This document shows positions 9,336 through 17,056 of a stretch of DNA of 51,977 bases, piece after piece. The notes below the pieces were generated by a model. That model saw nothing but the letters and a program-made list of their open reading frames with translations. It searched no databases and was not told the origin of the DNA. Positions within the stretch are counted from its first letter, which is position 1, and every line of letters begins with the position of its first letter. Source of the stretch: Streptomyces sp. GTDB taxonomy: Bacteria; Actinomycetota; Actinomycetes; Streptomycetales; Streptomycetaceae. The stretch covers positions 1 to 51,977 of the forward strand of contig NZ_JAPSKQ010000024.1 of assembly GCF_031181555.1 (NCBI RefSeq). Direction: 5' to 3'. The position numbers and the translations under genes were made by a program.

Positions 9336-10034
9336 ATGCCGGTTGCGATCATCACGGGGGCCTCGAAGGGACTGGGGCTGGCGCTGGCCGGGGGGCTGGC
9401 AGCGCGCGGCTGGGATCTGGTGCTCGACGCGAGAAGCCCGGTCCTGCTCGCGGAGGCGGCCGGCCTGGTGTCGTCGCACGGTACGCGCGTGACCGCCCTG
9501 CCCGGGGACGTGACGGACGCCGGGCACCGCGCGGAGCTGGTGGCGGCGGCGGGGCGGCTGGGCGGGGTCGACCTGCTGGTGCACAACGCGAGCGCGCTGG
9601 GCGCCGAGCCGCTGGTACGCCTGGAGGAGCTGTCCCTGGACGGGCTGCGGCGGGCGCTGGAGGTGAACCTGGTGGCCGCGCTGGGGCTGGTGCAGGAGTC
9701 ACTGCCGCTGCTGCGCGCCGCGCGGGCGGGCTCGGTGGTCGTGGTCAGTTCGGACGCCGCCGTCGAGGCGTACGCGACGTGGGGCGGGTACGGGGCCTCC
9801 AAGGCGGCCCTGGACCGGCTGGCGGCGGTGCTGGCGGTGGAGGAGCCGGGGCTGCGGGTGTGGGCGGTCGACCCCGGGGACATGGACACGGACCTGTACG
9901 CGGCGGCCGTACCGGATGTCGAGGGTCCGCTGCCGGAGCCGGCCAGTGTGGTGCCGGCCTTCCTCCGGCTGCTGGACGAGCGGCCGGTGAGCGGTCGCTA
10001 CGCGGCTCCGGCGCTGCTGGAGGGAGCGCGGTGA
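9336..10034 (+). CDS. SDR family NAD(P)-dependent oxidoreductase
   Basis: 232 residues with a complete classical SDR core: TGASKGLG cofactor loop at about residue 8, HNAS in place of NNAG, an active-site Ser in VVVVSSDAA, and YGASK with the catalytic Tyr and Lys. ATG at 9336 follows GAGAGGGCGG; a nearby ATG at 9331 is out of frame. The stop overlaps the GTG of the QueA-like gene (GTGA), so the two are translationally coupled and probably act in one pathway. The substrate is unknown. Confidence 0.9.
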   Translation: MPVAIITGASKGLGLALAGGLAARGWDLVLDARSPVLLAEAAGLVSSHGTRVTALPGDVTDAGHRAELVAAAGRLGGVDLLVHNASALGAEPLVRLEELSLDGLRRALEVNLVAALGLVQESLPLLRAARAGSVVVVSSDAAVEAYATWGGYGASKAALDRLAAVLAVEEPGLRVWAVDPGDMDTDLYAAAVPDVEGPLPEPASVVPAFLRLLDERPVSGRYAAPALLEGAR

Positions 10035-11077
10035 GCCTGACCGTTCGAGTGCCGGAGGAGCTGTCGGCGCGGGTGCCGGTCGAGCAGCGCGGGCCCGGAC
10101 TCGACCGGGACTCGGTGCGGCTGCTGGTGTCCCGGGGCACGAGGGTGTCGCACCACGCCTTCGTGGAGCTGCCGCGGCTGCTGCGGGCCGGGGACCTGCT
10201 GGTGGTGAACACCTCGTCCACGCTGGCGGCGGCCGTCGACGGGTGGATCGGGCACGCACGCGTGGTGGTGCACTTCTCCACGCGCGGTGACGACGGCCGG
10301 TGGGCGGTCGAGCTGCGGGATCCCGACGGACGCGGCACCACGCGCGCGCGTGCGGGTGCGCCCGCGGGTACGGAGGTGCGGCTGGTCGGGGGCGCGCGGC
10401 TGGTCCTGGAGGCGCCGCTGAGCGCGCACGGGGAGCGGCTGTGGTGGGCACGCGTGTCGCGGGACGTGCTCGGGATCCTGCGGGAGCACGGGCGGGCCGT
10501 CCGGTACGCCTACACGGAGCGGGACCAGCCGTTGTCGGCGTACCAGACGGTGTTCGCGCTGCCGTCGCCGGACGGGGCGGGCAGCGCGGAGATGCCGAGC
10601 GCGGGGCGGCCGTTCACGGCGCGGACGGTGGTGGAGCTGGTGAGCCGCGGAGTGCAGTTCGCGCCGGTCACGTTGCACGCCGGGGTGGCGTCGGCGGAGG
10701 CGCACGAGCCTCCGTACCCGGAGCGGTTCGTGGTGCCGGAGGCGTCGGCCCGGCTGGTCGGCGCGGTGCGGGCGGCCGGCGGCCGGGTGATCGCGGTGGG
10801 GACGACGGCCGTGCGGGCGGTGGAGTCGGCGGCCGGAGCGGACGGGGTGGTGCGGGCCAGCGCGGGGTGGACCGGCCTGGTGGTGACGCCGGAGCGCGGC
10901 GTGCGGGTGGTGGACGGGCTGCTGACCGGGCTGCACGAGCCGGAGGCCTCGCATCTGCTGATGCTGGAGGCGGTCGCGGGACGGGCGGCGGTCGACCGCG
11001 GTTATGAGGAGGCGCTGCGCGGGCGCTACCTGTGGCACGAGTTCGGGGACGTGCACCTCGTACTGCCGGAGGAGTGA
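10031..11077 (+). CDS. QueA-like protein (S-adenosylmethionine:tRNA ribosyltransferase-isomerase family)
   Basis: 348 residues. The order of blocks matches QueA: an N-terminal VPEELSARVPVEQRG...SVRLLVSRG segment, the GDLLVVNTSSTLAA strand, the central YQTVFALPSPDGAG loop, GRVIAVGTTAVRAVESA, and the C-terminal DGLLTGLHEPEASHLLMLEA. In true QueA the region after RGV carries LHVGxGTF; here it reads LHAGVASAEAHEPPYPERF, so the substrate site has diverged. No other queuosine gene is visible. GTG at 10031 overlaps the SDR stop. It belongs to the QueA superfamily by sequence; the tRNA reaction is not proven. Confidence 0.85.
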   Translation: MSLTVRVPEELSARVPVEQRGPGLDRDSVRLLVSRGTRVSHHAFVELPRLLRAGDLLVVNTSSTLAAAVDGWIGHARVVVHFSTRGDDGRWAVELRDPDGRGTTRARAGAPAGTEVRLVGGARLVLEAPLSAHGERLWWARVSRDVLGILREHGRAVRYAYTERDQPLSAYQTVFALPSPDGAGSAEMPSAGRPFTARTVVELVSRGVQFAPVTLHAGVASAEAHEPPYPERFVVPEASARLVGAVRAAGGRVIAVGTTAVRAVESAAGADGVVRASAGWTGLVVTPERGVRVVDGLLTGLHEPEASHLLMLEAVAGRAAVDRGYEEALRGRYLWHEFGDVHLVLPEE

Positions 11078-11316
11078 AGGGCATCACCCTCACACATTGA
11101 ATTGCTTCAGCAACTATCAGTGAGGTCCACGGGCGGACGATGTGAGGCCGCACATAGGGCACACATCACGTACGAAGAGGATTAGGAGAGACATACCGAC
11201 CATATGAGCGGGACAAACAGTCCCCTCTGTCACGATTTACCCCTCCCGATCCACTATCCGACTTCGTACGTCACACCTTTGCCTGGCCATTTTGCGGCCG
11301 CTAAGAATGGCTGCCG
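11078..11316 (+). other. upstream intergenic part ahead of the SLT-domain gene
   Basis: About 240 bases with less G/C than the neighbours and no convincing gene. A small hairpin (GGGAC-aaaca-GTCCC, 11210-11224) lies just after an AGGAGAG stretch. An 82-codon frame from ATG 11204 has poor third-position bias and a TTA codon, so I do not call it. The promoter of the SLT gene is probably in this stretch, but no hexamer pair is convincing. Confidence 0.5.
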
Positions 11317-11389
11317 TCGCTCAGCGCCGCGGGTCCCGCTCGCGGCGTTTTGCCGGAAATATCCCTGTCCCCCACCGGACACTGAGCGA
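11317..11389 (+). promoter_or_regulatory. structured mRNA leader (multi-helix element) before the SLT-domain gene
   Basis: TCGCTCAG (11317-11324) pairs perfectly with CTGAGCGA (11382-11389) and encloses two hairpins. The first is CGCCGCG/CGCGGCG (11325-11331 with 11341-11347), directly followed by TTTT. The second is TGTCC/GGACA (11366-11370 with 11377-11381), which abuts the closing strand. The layout looks like a junction-type cis-regulatory RNA ending 31 bases before the start codon. It does not carry the conserved blocks of the ydaO (c-di-AMP) riboswitch. Confidence 0.45.
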
Positions 11390-11420
11390 CCTCCGCGCTA
11401 TTCGAAGAGGTCCACTCCGC

Positions 11421-12164
11421 ATGCCGAAGAACTTCCTCACCCGTGGTCATAGTCGTGCTCTGAACCGCCATCACAAGATCGCCGCTGCCGGTGTCGCCGC
11501 CCTCGGTGCCGCCGCCATCGGTTTCTCGGCGGTGCCGAGCAACGCGTCGACGACCACCACGAGCGAGGCCGCCGTTCCCGCCGCGAAGGTGGCGTACAGC
11601 ACCGAGCAGATCAAGGACGTCAAGGCCGGCATCACCGACCAGATGGCCGGCGCCAGCCTGAAGATCGAGAAGATCGAGGCGAAGCTCGAGGCGGAGAAGG
11701 CTGCCGCGGCCCAGGCCGCCGCCGAGAAGAAGGCCGCCGTGGCCGCCGCGAAGAAGAAGGCCGAGAAGGCGCGCCAGGCCAAGGAGGCCGCCAGCCGTGC
11801 CGCCGAGCGCGCCGAGGTGAAGAAGGCCGCTCCGAAGACCTACAGCAACACCCTGGACGGCTGGATCCGCGAGTCCCTGGCCATCATGAAGAAGCACGGC
11901 ATCCCGGGCTCCTACGAGGGCATCCACCGCAACATCATGCGGGAGTCCTCGGGCAACCCGAAGGCCATCAACCTGTGGGACATCAACGCCCAGAACGGCA
12001 TCCCGTCCAAGGGCCTGCTGCAGGTGATCCCGCCGACGTTCGAGGCCTACCACGTCCCGGGCACCCCGAAGAACATCTGGGACCCGGTCGCCAACATCAC
12101 CGCGGCCTGCAACTACGCGGCCGACCGCTACGGCTCGATGGACAACGTCGACAGCGCGTACTGA
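11421..12164 (+). CDS. secreted transglycosylase SLT-domain (lysozyme-like) protein
   Basis: 247 residues. A signal peptide (about 1-42, hydrophobic AAAGVAALGAAAIGFSAV, cleavage near SNA-S) is followed by an Ala/Lys/Glu-rich coiled coil (about 60-136). The C-terminal SLT-like lytic domain (140-247) has IMRESSGNPKAIN with the probable catalytic Glu at 175, then GLLQVIPPTFEAYHVPGTPKN and ITAACNYAADRYGS. It would act on peptidoglycan outside the membrane. ATG at 11421 follows AGAGGTCC. An unusual structured leader precedes it. Confidence 0.92.
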   Translation: MPKNFLTRGHSRALNRHHKIAAAGVAALGAAAIGFSAVPSNASTTTTSEAAVPAAKVAYSTEQIKDVKAGITDQMAGASLKIEKIEAKLEAEKAAAAQAAAEKKAAVAAAKKKAEKARQAKEAASRAAERAEVKKAAPKTYSNTLDGWIRESLAIMKKHGIPGSYEGIHRNIMRESSGNPKAINLWDINAQNGIPSKGLLQVIPPTFEAYHVPGTPKNIWDPVANITAACNYAADRYGSMDNVDSAY

Positions 12165-12199
12165 GGTCGGCGCGGACCTCTTCTCGCGAACACAGACGC

Positions 12200-12237
12200 C
12201 GAAGGGCGGCACCCTCCTGACGAGGTGCCGCCCTTCG
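12200..12237. terminator. Bidirectional terminator between SLT and FHA-ABC genes
   Basis: CGAAGGGCGGCACC pairs with GGTGCCGCCCTTCG around a ten-base loop, between converging genes. Confidence 0.8.
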
Positions 12238-12254
12238 GGGCCGTACGGCGCCGG

Positions 12255-14795
12255 TTACTTGCGCATGACCTCGGGCTCGTGGCGGCGCAGGAAGCGGGCC
12301 ACGAAGAAGCCGCAGATCACACCGAGGGCGATCAGGGCGGCCATGTCCATGCCCCAGGTGCCGAGGGTGTGCTCCCACAGCGGGTCGGTGTCGCCGCCCT
12401 CCTCCGGCGGGCTGATCCTGTTGAAGTCCAGCGTGGCGCCGGCGGCGGCCACCGCCCAGCGCGACGGCATCAGGAACGAGAACTGGTTGACGCCGACCGT
12501 GCCGTTCAGGGCGAACAGGCAGCCGGTGAAGACGACCTGGATGATCGCGAACATCACCAGCAGCGGCATGGTCTTCTCGGCGGTCTTCACCAGCGACGAG
12601 ATGATCAGGCCGAACATCATCGAGGTGAAGCCCAGCGCCATGATCGGCAGGGAGAGCTCGACCAGCGTGGCGCCGCCGAGGAGCAGGCCCTCCTGCGGGA
12701 TCTCCCGGCTGGAGAAGCCGATCACGCCGACCATCAGGCCCTGCAGCACGGTGATCATGCCGAGCACGAACACCTTGGACATCAGGTACGCCGAGCGGGA
12801 CAGGCCGGTGGCGCGCTCCCGCTCGTAGATGACCCGTTCCTTGATCAGCTCGCGCACGGAGTTCGCGGCACCGGCGAAGCAGGCGCCGACCGCGAGGATC
12901 AGCAGGACCGTGGTCGCCGTGCCGTTCGGGATGATCCGGCCGGTCTGCGGGTTGGGCGGGTTGGGCAGCAGGCCGCGGTCCGGGTCGATGAGCAGGCTCA
13001 CCGCGCCGAGGACGGCCGGCAGGATCACCATCAGGGCGAGGAAGCCCTTGTCGGAGGCGATCACCGAGACGTAACGGCGCACCAGCGTGACGAACTGCGA
13101 CATCCAGCCCTGCGGCTTCGGCGGCCTCATGGCCTGCATCGCCGGGACCTGTACGGGCTGCGGCGCGACGGCGTCGATGTCCGCGGCGTACATCTGGTAG
13201 TGCTGCGAGCCCTTCCAGCGGCCCGCCCAGTCGTAGTCGCGGTAGTTCTCGAAGGCGGAGAAGACGTCGGCCCAGGTGTCGTAGCCGAAGAAGTTCAGCG
13301 CCTCCTCGGGCGGGCCGAAGTAGGCGACGGATCCGCCGGGCGCCATCACCAGGAGCTTGTCGCACAGCGCCAGCTCGGCCACCGAGTGGGTGACGACGAG
13401 CACCGTACGGCCGTCGTCGGCGAGGCCGCGCAGCAGCTGCATGACGTCGCGGTCCATGCCCGGGTCGAGGCCGGAGGTCGGCTCGTCCAGGAAGATCAGC
13501 GACGGCTTGGTCAGCAGCTCCAGGGCGACCGACACGCGCTTGCGCTGACCGCCGGAGAGGGAGGTGACCTTCTTGTCCTTGTGGATGTCGAGCTTCAGCT
13601 CGCGCAGCACCTCGTCGATGCGGGCCTGGCGCTCGGCGGCCGTGGTGTCGGCCGGGAAGCGGAGCTTGGCCGCGTACGTGAGGGCCTTCTTGACGGTCAG
13701 TTCCTTGTGCAGGATGTCGTCCTGCGGGACCAGACCGATGCGCTGACGCAGCTCGGCGAACTGCTTGTACAGGTTCCGGTTGTCGTAGAGGACCTCGCCC
13801 TGGTCGGCCGGCCGGTACCCGGTGAGCGCCTTGAGCAGGGTCGACTTGCCGGAGCCGGACGGGCCGATGACCGCGATCAGCGACTTCTCCGGGACGCCGA
13901 AGGAGACGTCCTTGAGGATCTGCTTGCCGCCGTCGACCGTGACGGTCAGGTGCCGCGCGGAGAAGGACACCTCACCGGTGTCGACGAACTCCTCGAGCCG
14001 GTCGCCGACGATCCGGAACGTCGAGTGGCCGACACCCACGATGTCGGTGGGGCCGAGCAGTTGCGAGCCGCCCTTGGGGATCGGCTGGCCGTTGACGTAG
14101 GTGCCGTTGTGCGAGCCCAGGTCGCGGATCTCCATGCGACCGTCGGGCGTCGAGTGGAACTCGGCGTGGTTGCGGGACACCTGGAGGTCGGAGACGACCA
14201 GGTCGTTCTCCAGGGCACGGCCGATGCGCATCACGCGGCCGAGCGAGAACTGGTGGAACGTGGTGGGGCTGCGGTCGCCGTAGACCGGCGGCGCCCCCGC
14301 GCCACCGCCGGGGCCCTGCTGCTGCGGGATGTGCGGCGCGGACGGCTGCGGTGCCGCGTGCTGCTGCCAGCCTGCCTGCGCGGCGGGCGGCTGCTGCTGC
14401 GGTGCCTGCTGGGCCCAGCCCGGATTCGCCCCCTGGGCCGCGTACGGCTGCTGCGGCTGGGCCTGCGGCGCGGCGGCCGGGGTCGCGACGCCGGCGCCGG
14501 ACAGTGTCACGCGCGGTCCGTCGTTCGCGTTGCCCAGGTTCAGCACCGTGTCGGAGCCGAACTCCAGGTGGTGGATCCGCTGTCCCTGCACGAACGTGCC
14601 GTTGGTGCTGCCGTGGTCCTCGATGACCCAACTGCGGCCGTTGAAGCTGATCGTGGCGTGACGCCAGGAGACCCTGGCATCGTCCAGCACCACGTCCCCC
14701 TGCGGATCACGTCCGAGGGTGTAGGACCTGGACGGATCGAGCGTCCAGGTCCGTCCGTTTGTTTCCAGTACGAGTTCCGGCACTCCATGCCCCAC
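12255..14795 (-). CDS. ABC transporter with two N-terminal FHA domains (Rv1747-like)
   Basis: 846 residues. FHA domain 1 (about 10-95; YTLGRDPQGDVVLDD, GSTNGTFV) is followed by a Gln/Pro/Ala-rich linker (about 105-175). FHA domain 2 (about 185-265) has MRIGRALENDLVVSD and GSHNGTYVNG. The ABCG-like ATPase (about 280-500) has Walker A GPSGSGKST, signature LSGGQRKR and Walker B IFLDEPTSGLD. The C-terminal ABC2 membrane domain (about 590-840) has six likely helices. FHA domains bind phosphothreonine, so control by a Ser/Thr kinase is expected, as for mycobacterial Rv1747 with PknF. GTG at 14795 follows GGGGGAC. The substrate is unknown. Confidence 0.92.
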   Translation of the reverse strand: MGHGVPELVLETNGRTWTLDPSRSYTLGRDPQGDVVLDDARVSWRHATISFNGRSWVIEDHGSTNGTFVQGQRIHHLEFGSDTVLNLGNANDGPRVTLSGAGVATPAAAPQAQPQQPYAAQGANPGWAQQAPQQQPPAAQAGWQQHAAPQPSAPHIPQQQGPGGGAGAPPVYGDRSPTTFHQFSLGRVMRIGRALENDLVVSDLQVSRNHAEFHSTPDGRMEIRDLGSHNGTYVNGQPIPKGGSQLLGPTDIVGVGHSTFRIVGDRLEEFVDTGEVSFSARHLTVTVDGGKQILKDVSFGVPEKSLIAVIGPSGSGKSTLLKALTGYRPADQGEVLYDNRNLYKQFAELRQRIGLVPQDDILHKELTVKKALTYAAKLRFPADTTAAERQARIDEVLRELKLDIHKDKKVTSLSGGQRKRVSVALELLTKPSLIFLDEPTSGLDPGMDRDVMQLLRGLADDGRTVLVVTHSVAELALCDKLLVMAPGGSVAYFGPPEEALNFFGYDTWADVFSAFENYRDYDWAGRWKGSQHYQMYAADIDAVAPQPVQVPAMQAMRPPKPQGWMSQFVTLVRRYVSVIASDKGFLALMVILPAVLGAVSLLIDPDRGLLPNPPNPQTGRIIPNGTATTVLLILAVGACFAGAANSVRELIKERVIYERERATGLSRSAYLMSKVFVLGMITVLQGLMVGVIGFSSREIPQEGLLLGGATLVELSLPIMALGFTSMMFGLIISSLVKTAEKTMPLLVMFAIIQVVFTGCLFALNGTVGVNQFSFLMPSRWAVAAAGATLDFNRISPPEEGGDTDPLWEHTLGTWGMDMAALIALGVICGFFVARFLRRHEPEVMRK

Positions 14796-15024
14796 TGAGT
14801 TGTCCCCCGAGTTTCCCCCATCGCAGGGAGTCTAGGGATGTCGAACATCGGGGGGAACTATTTCAGGCTCGGCCCTCTGACCGAAAGTCGGGCCTTGTCA
14901 CGACCGCGCACCAACGCATCCACCGTCTTCGTCACCGGGGTTGAAATCGGCCCGGAGAGTGGTAAACCACGCGAGGGGGACATGCGCGGCCGCCTCGCCG
15001 CGCCGCGGATCGGGGGGTCTGCCC

Positions 15025-16674
15025 ATGGGTGCTGCCACGAGCGCCGGAGCCGCGGAGCACGGTGCGCGCGTGCCGTGGGCGGATGTCGTCATGTCCGCGG
15101 TCGCCGCGGTGAGCTGGGCTTTGATCGGGATGGCGGGGACCGCCGCACTCGGGCTGCGCCTGCTGGGCGCGGACGCGGCGGGTTCCCTGGGGCCGATGAC
15201 CGCGGCGGTGGTGGCTCTGGGCGCGGGCGGTTCGGTCACGCCGTCCGGCGACGTGGCCGCCTTCGGACTGCCGGGGGCGGAGGCCGGCGCGGCCGTCGAC
15301 ATCACGCCACTGGGCGTGAGCCTGGTGGGCGCGCTGCTGCTGTCGTACTTCTTCCTGCGGTCCCTGCGGGCGGCCGGGGTCGTGGTCTCCGGAGCCGAAC
15401 TCCTGGCGCGCGCGGGCACCGTGGTGACGCTGTTCGCCGCGATGGCGGGCGGGCCGGTCCGGGCCGGGCACGACGTCGTCACCCTCGACGGGGGTTCGCC
15501 GGGGCCGGCCGGCCTGCCGGGCGGGGGTGGGTTCGAGGTCCCGGGGCCGGGTGGTCCCGGGGACGCCGAGGGCCTGCTGCCGGACCGGATCGGTGATCTC
15601 GTCGGCGCGGAGGCGGAGGTCGGGTTCACCGTCGACACGGCACCGACGCTGCTCGGTGGCCTCGGCTGGTCGGCCGGCGTCCTGCTCGTCGCGCTGCTGG
15701 CGTCCCGCCGCACTCCCCTGCCGCGCGGCTGGGACGCCGTGCACCGGGCCGTCCGGCCGGCCGTGTCCGCCCTCGTCACGGTGGGGCTGGTGGCGGTGGC
15801 GGCGGGGTACGCCGCGGCGGGGTACGCGGCGATCGGCGACGACCATCCCCGGCGGATCGCCGGAGCGGCGCTGCTGGGGGCGCCGAACGGGGTGTGGCTC
15901 GGCCTGCCGATCGGCCTGTTCGTGCCGTGGGACGGGCGGGCGGGCGGAATTCTGCTGGGGGTGCTTCCCGATCCCTTGGACGAGCTCCTGAGGGCGGGCT
16001 CCGACCAGGCCGTCACGCTGGGACGGCTGGCCGAGCTCGACGGGCGGGTGTGGCTGCTGGGGGTGGCGGGCGCGTCGGCGATGCTGCTGGCGGGGGTCCT
16101 GACGGCGGCGCGGACGCCGGTGGGGCACGCGGCGGCGCGGGCTCCGGGAACGGCCGGCTTCGCGGCGCGGTGTGCCCTGAGGCTGGGCGTCGCGACGGCC
16201 CTGACGCTGCCGTTGCTGGTCCGGCTGACGGAGGTGTCCGTGAACGCCTCGCTGTCCGTCCTCGGGTTCGACGCGTTCGGCGCCGGCATCGAGCTGCGCG
16301 GGCACCTCGGCGTGGCGTTCCTGCTGGGCGCCGCCTGGGGCGCGGGGGCGGGCGCGGTGGGGGCGCTGCTGGCCCGGGCGAGCGGGGCCGCCGGGCGGCG
16401 GGCGGCCCCGCCGGCACGGGGTGACAGGGAGACCGAGGGCGCCGGGGGGGCGCGGCGTGCGGCCCGCGGAGGACTTCGGGGGCCGGGAGCACGGGGTGCG
16501 CCCCGCCGCCGCGCGGCCCGGTCCGTACACACCGGGGGCTCCGTACCGGCCACCGGATCCGGGCACCGATCCGTACCTGCGGGTGCTCCGGGGATCACGG
16601 GAACCGCAGGGGCCGCGGGAGCCGGGAGCGCCCGAGGGCGCGCGGCCGCCCGGCGGTCCGCCGGCCCCCGGTGA
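15025..16674 (+). CDS. streptophobe family membrane protein (C-terminal frame probably shifted)
   Basis: A very hydrophobic Ala/Gly/Val/Leu-rich integral membrane protein of the Streptomyces streptophobe family, function unknown. Helices are evident at about 20-45, 55-80, 95-125, 210-230 and several later. ATG at 15025 follows GGGGGGTCT; an upstream TTG start is unlikely. From about 16444 the frame crosses a run of seven G and turns into low-quality Arg/Ala/Gly sequence, while the next frame over carries the Pro-rich tail expected for the family. The last 75 or so codons of this reading are therefore doubtful. Confidence 0.8.
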   Translation: MGAATSAGAAEHGARVPWADVVMSAVAAVSWALIGMAGTAALGLRLLGADAAGSLGPMTAAVVALGAGGSVTPSGDVAAFGLPGAEAGAAVDITPLGVSLVGALLLSYFFLRSLRAAGVVVSGAELLARAGTVVTLFAAMAGGPVRAGHDVVTLDGGSPGPAGLPGGGGFEVPGPGGPGDAEGLLPDRIGDLVGAEAEVGFTVDTAPTLLGGLGWSAGVLLVALLASRRTPLPRGWDAVHRAVRPAVSALVTVGLVAVAAGYAAAGYAAIGDDHPRRIAGAALLGAPNGVWLGLPIGLFVPWDGRAGGILLGVLPDPLDELLRAGSDQAVTLGRLAELDGRVWLLGVAGASAMLLAGVLTAARTPVGHAAARAPGTAGFAARCALRLGVATALTLPLLVRLTEVSVNASLSVLGFDAFGAGIELRGHLGVAFLLGAAWGAGAGAVGALLARASGAAGRRAAPPARGDRETEGAGGARRAARGGLRGPGARGAPRRRAARSVHTGGSVPATGSGHRSVPAGAPGITGTAGAAGAGSARGRAAARRSAGPR

Positions 16675-16882
16675 CCGTGGCGGGCCCGGTGACGTCTACG
16701 GCGCGCCCACGGTGACCGGGCCCGTGACCCCGCCCCGGCACGGGCCCGGGCGGGGTCGCGGGCCGCGGGGCCGGGGCGGGTCGCGGGGCGGAGAGCGGTC
16801 CTCGTTGTGGCCGGACGAGGTACCAGCGCCTCCGCCGTCCCCTCCCCCGGCGCCGCGCAAGCCGGAGGACGGCGGGCGCTGA
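16451..16882 (+). other. probable true C-terminal tail of the streptophobe protein, one base out of frame
   Basis: After one G is discounted in the G7 run at 16444-16450, reading continues as GRGVRPAEDFGG, PYTPGAPYRPPDPGTDPYL, DVYGAPTVTGPVTPP and PPPSPPPAPRKP to a stop at 16882. It has better third-position G/C than the uninterrupted frame. Such hydrophilic Pro-rich tails are usual for this family. It could be a sequencing indel, a genuine mutation or phase variation. Confidence 0.6.
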
Positions 16883-17056
16883 TCCGCGAGAGCCGGGCGG
16901 AGACGGCGGCACGGGCGGGGACGACGGACGGTGGGCAGCGGCTGCCGGCAGGCGGGGCGCAAGGTCCGGGACGCCTCGGCGGCACCCGGTGTCCGCTGTC
17001 CGCCAGGCGGACCTCGGGGGCGCAGGGCACTGGGTGCCGGATACGGTGGGAACACC

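Noticed and set aside
11317..11420. ydaO-type c-di-AMP riboswitch ahead of the SLT gene
   Set aside because: The conserved GACAGCT-ACCT-like and GGGTGAATC-like blocks are absent; the fold seen is different.
11204..11452. 82-codon frame with an AGGAGAG upstream
   Set aside because: Third-position G/C is low, it contains a TTA codon, and it overlaps both the structured leader and the start of the SLT gene.
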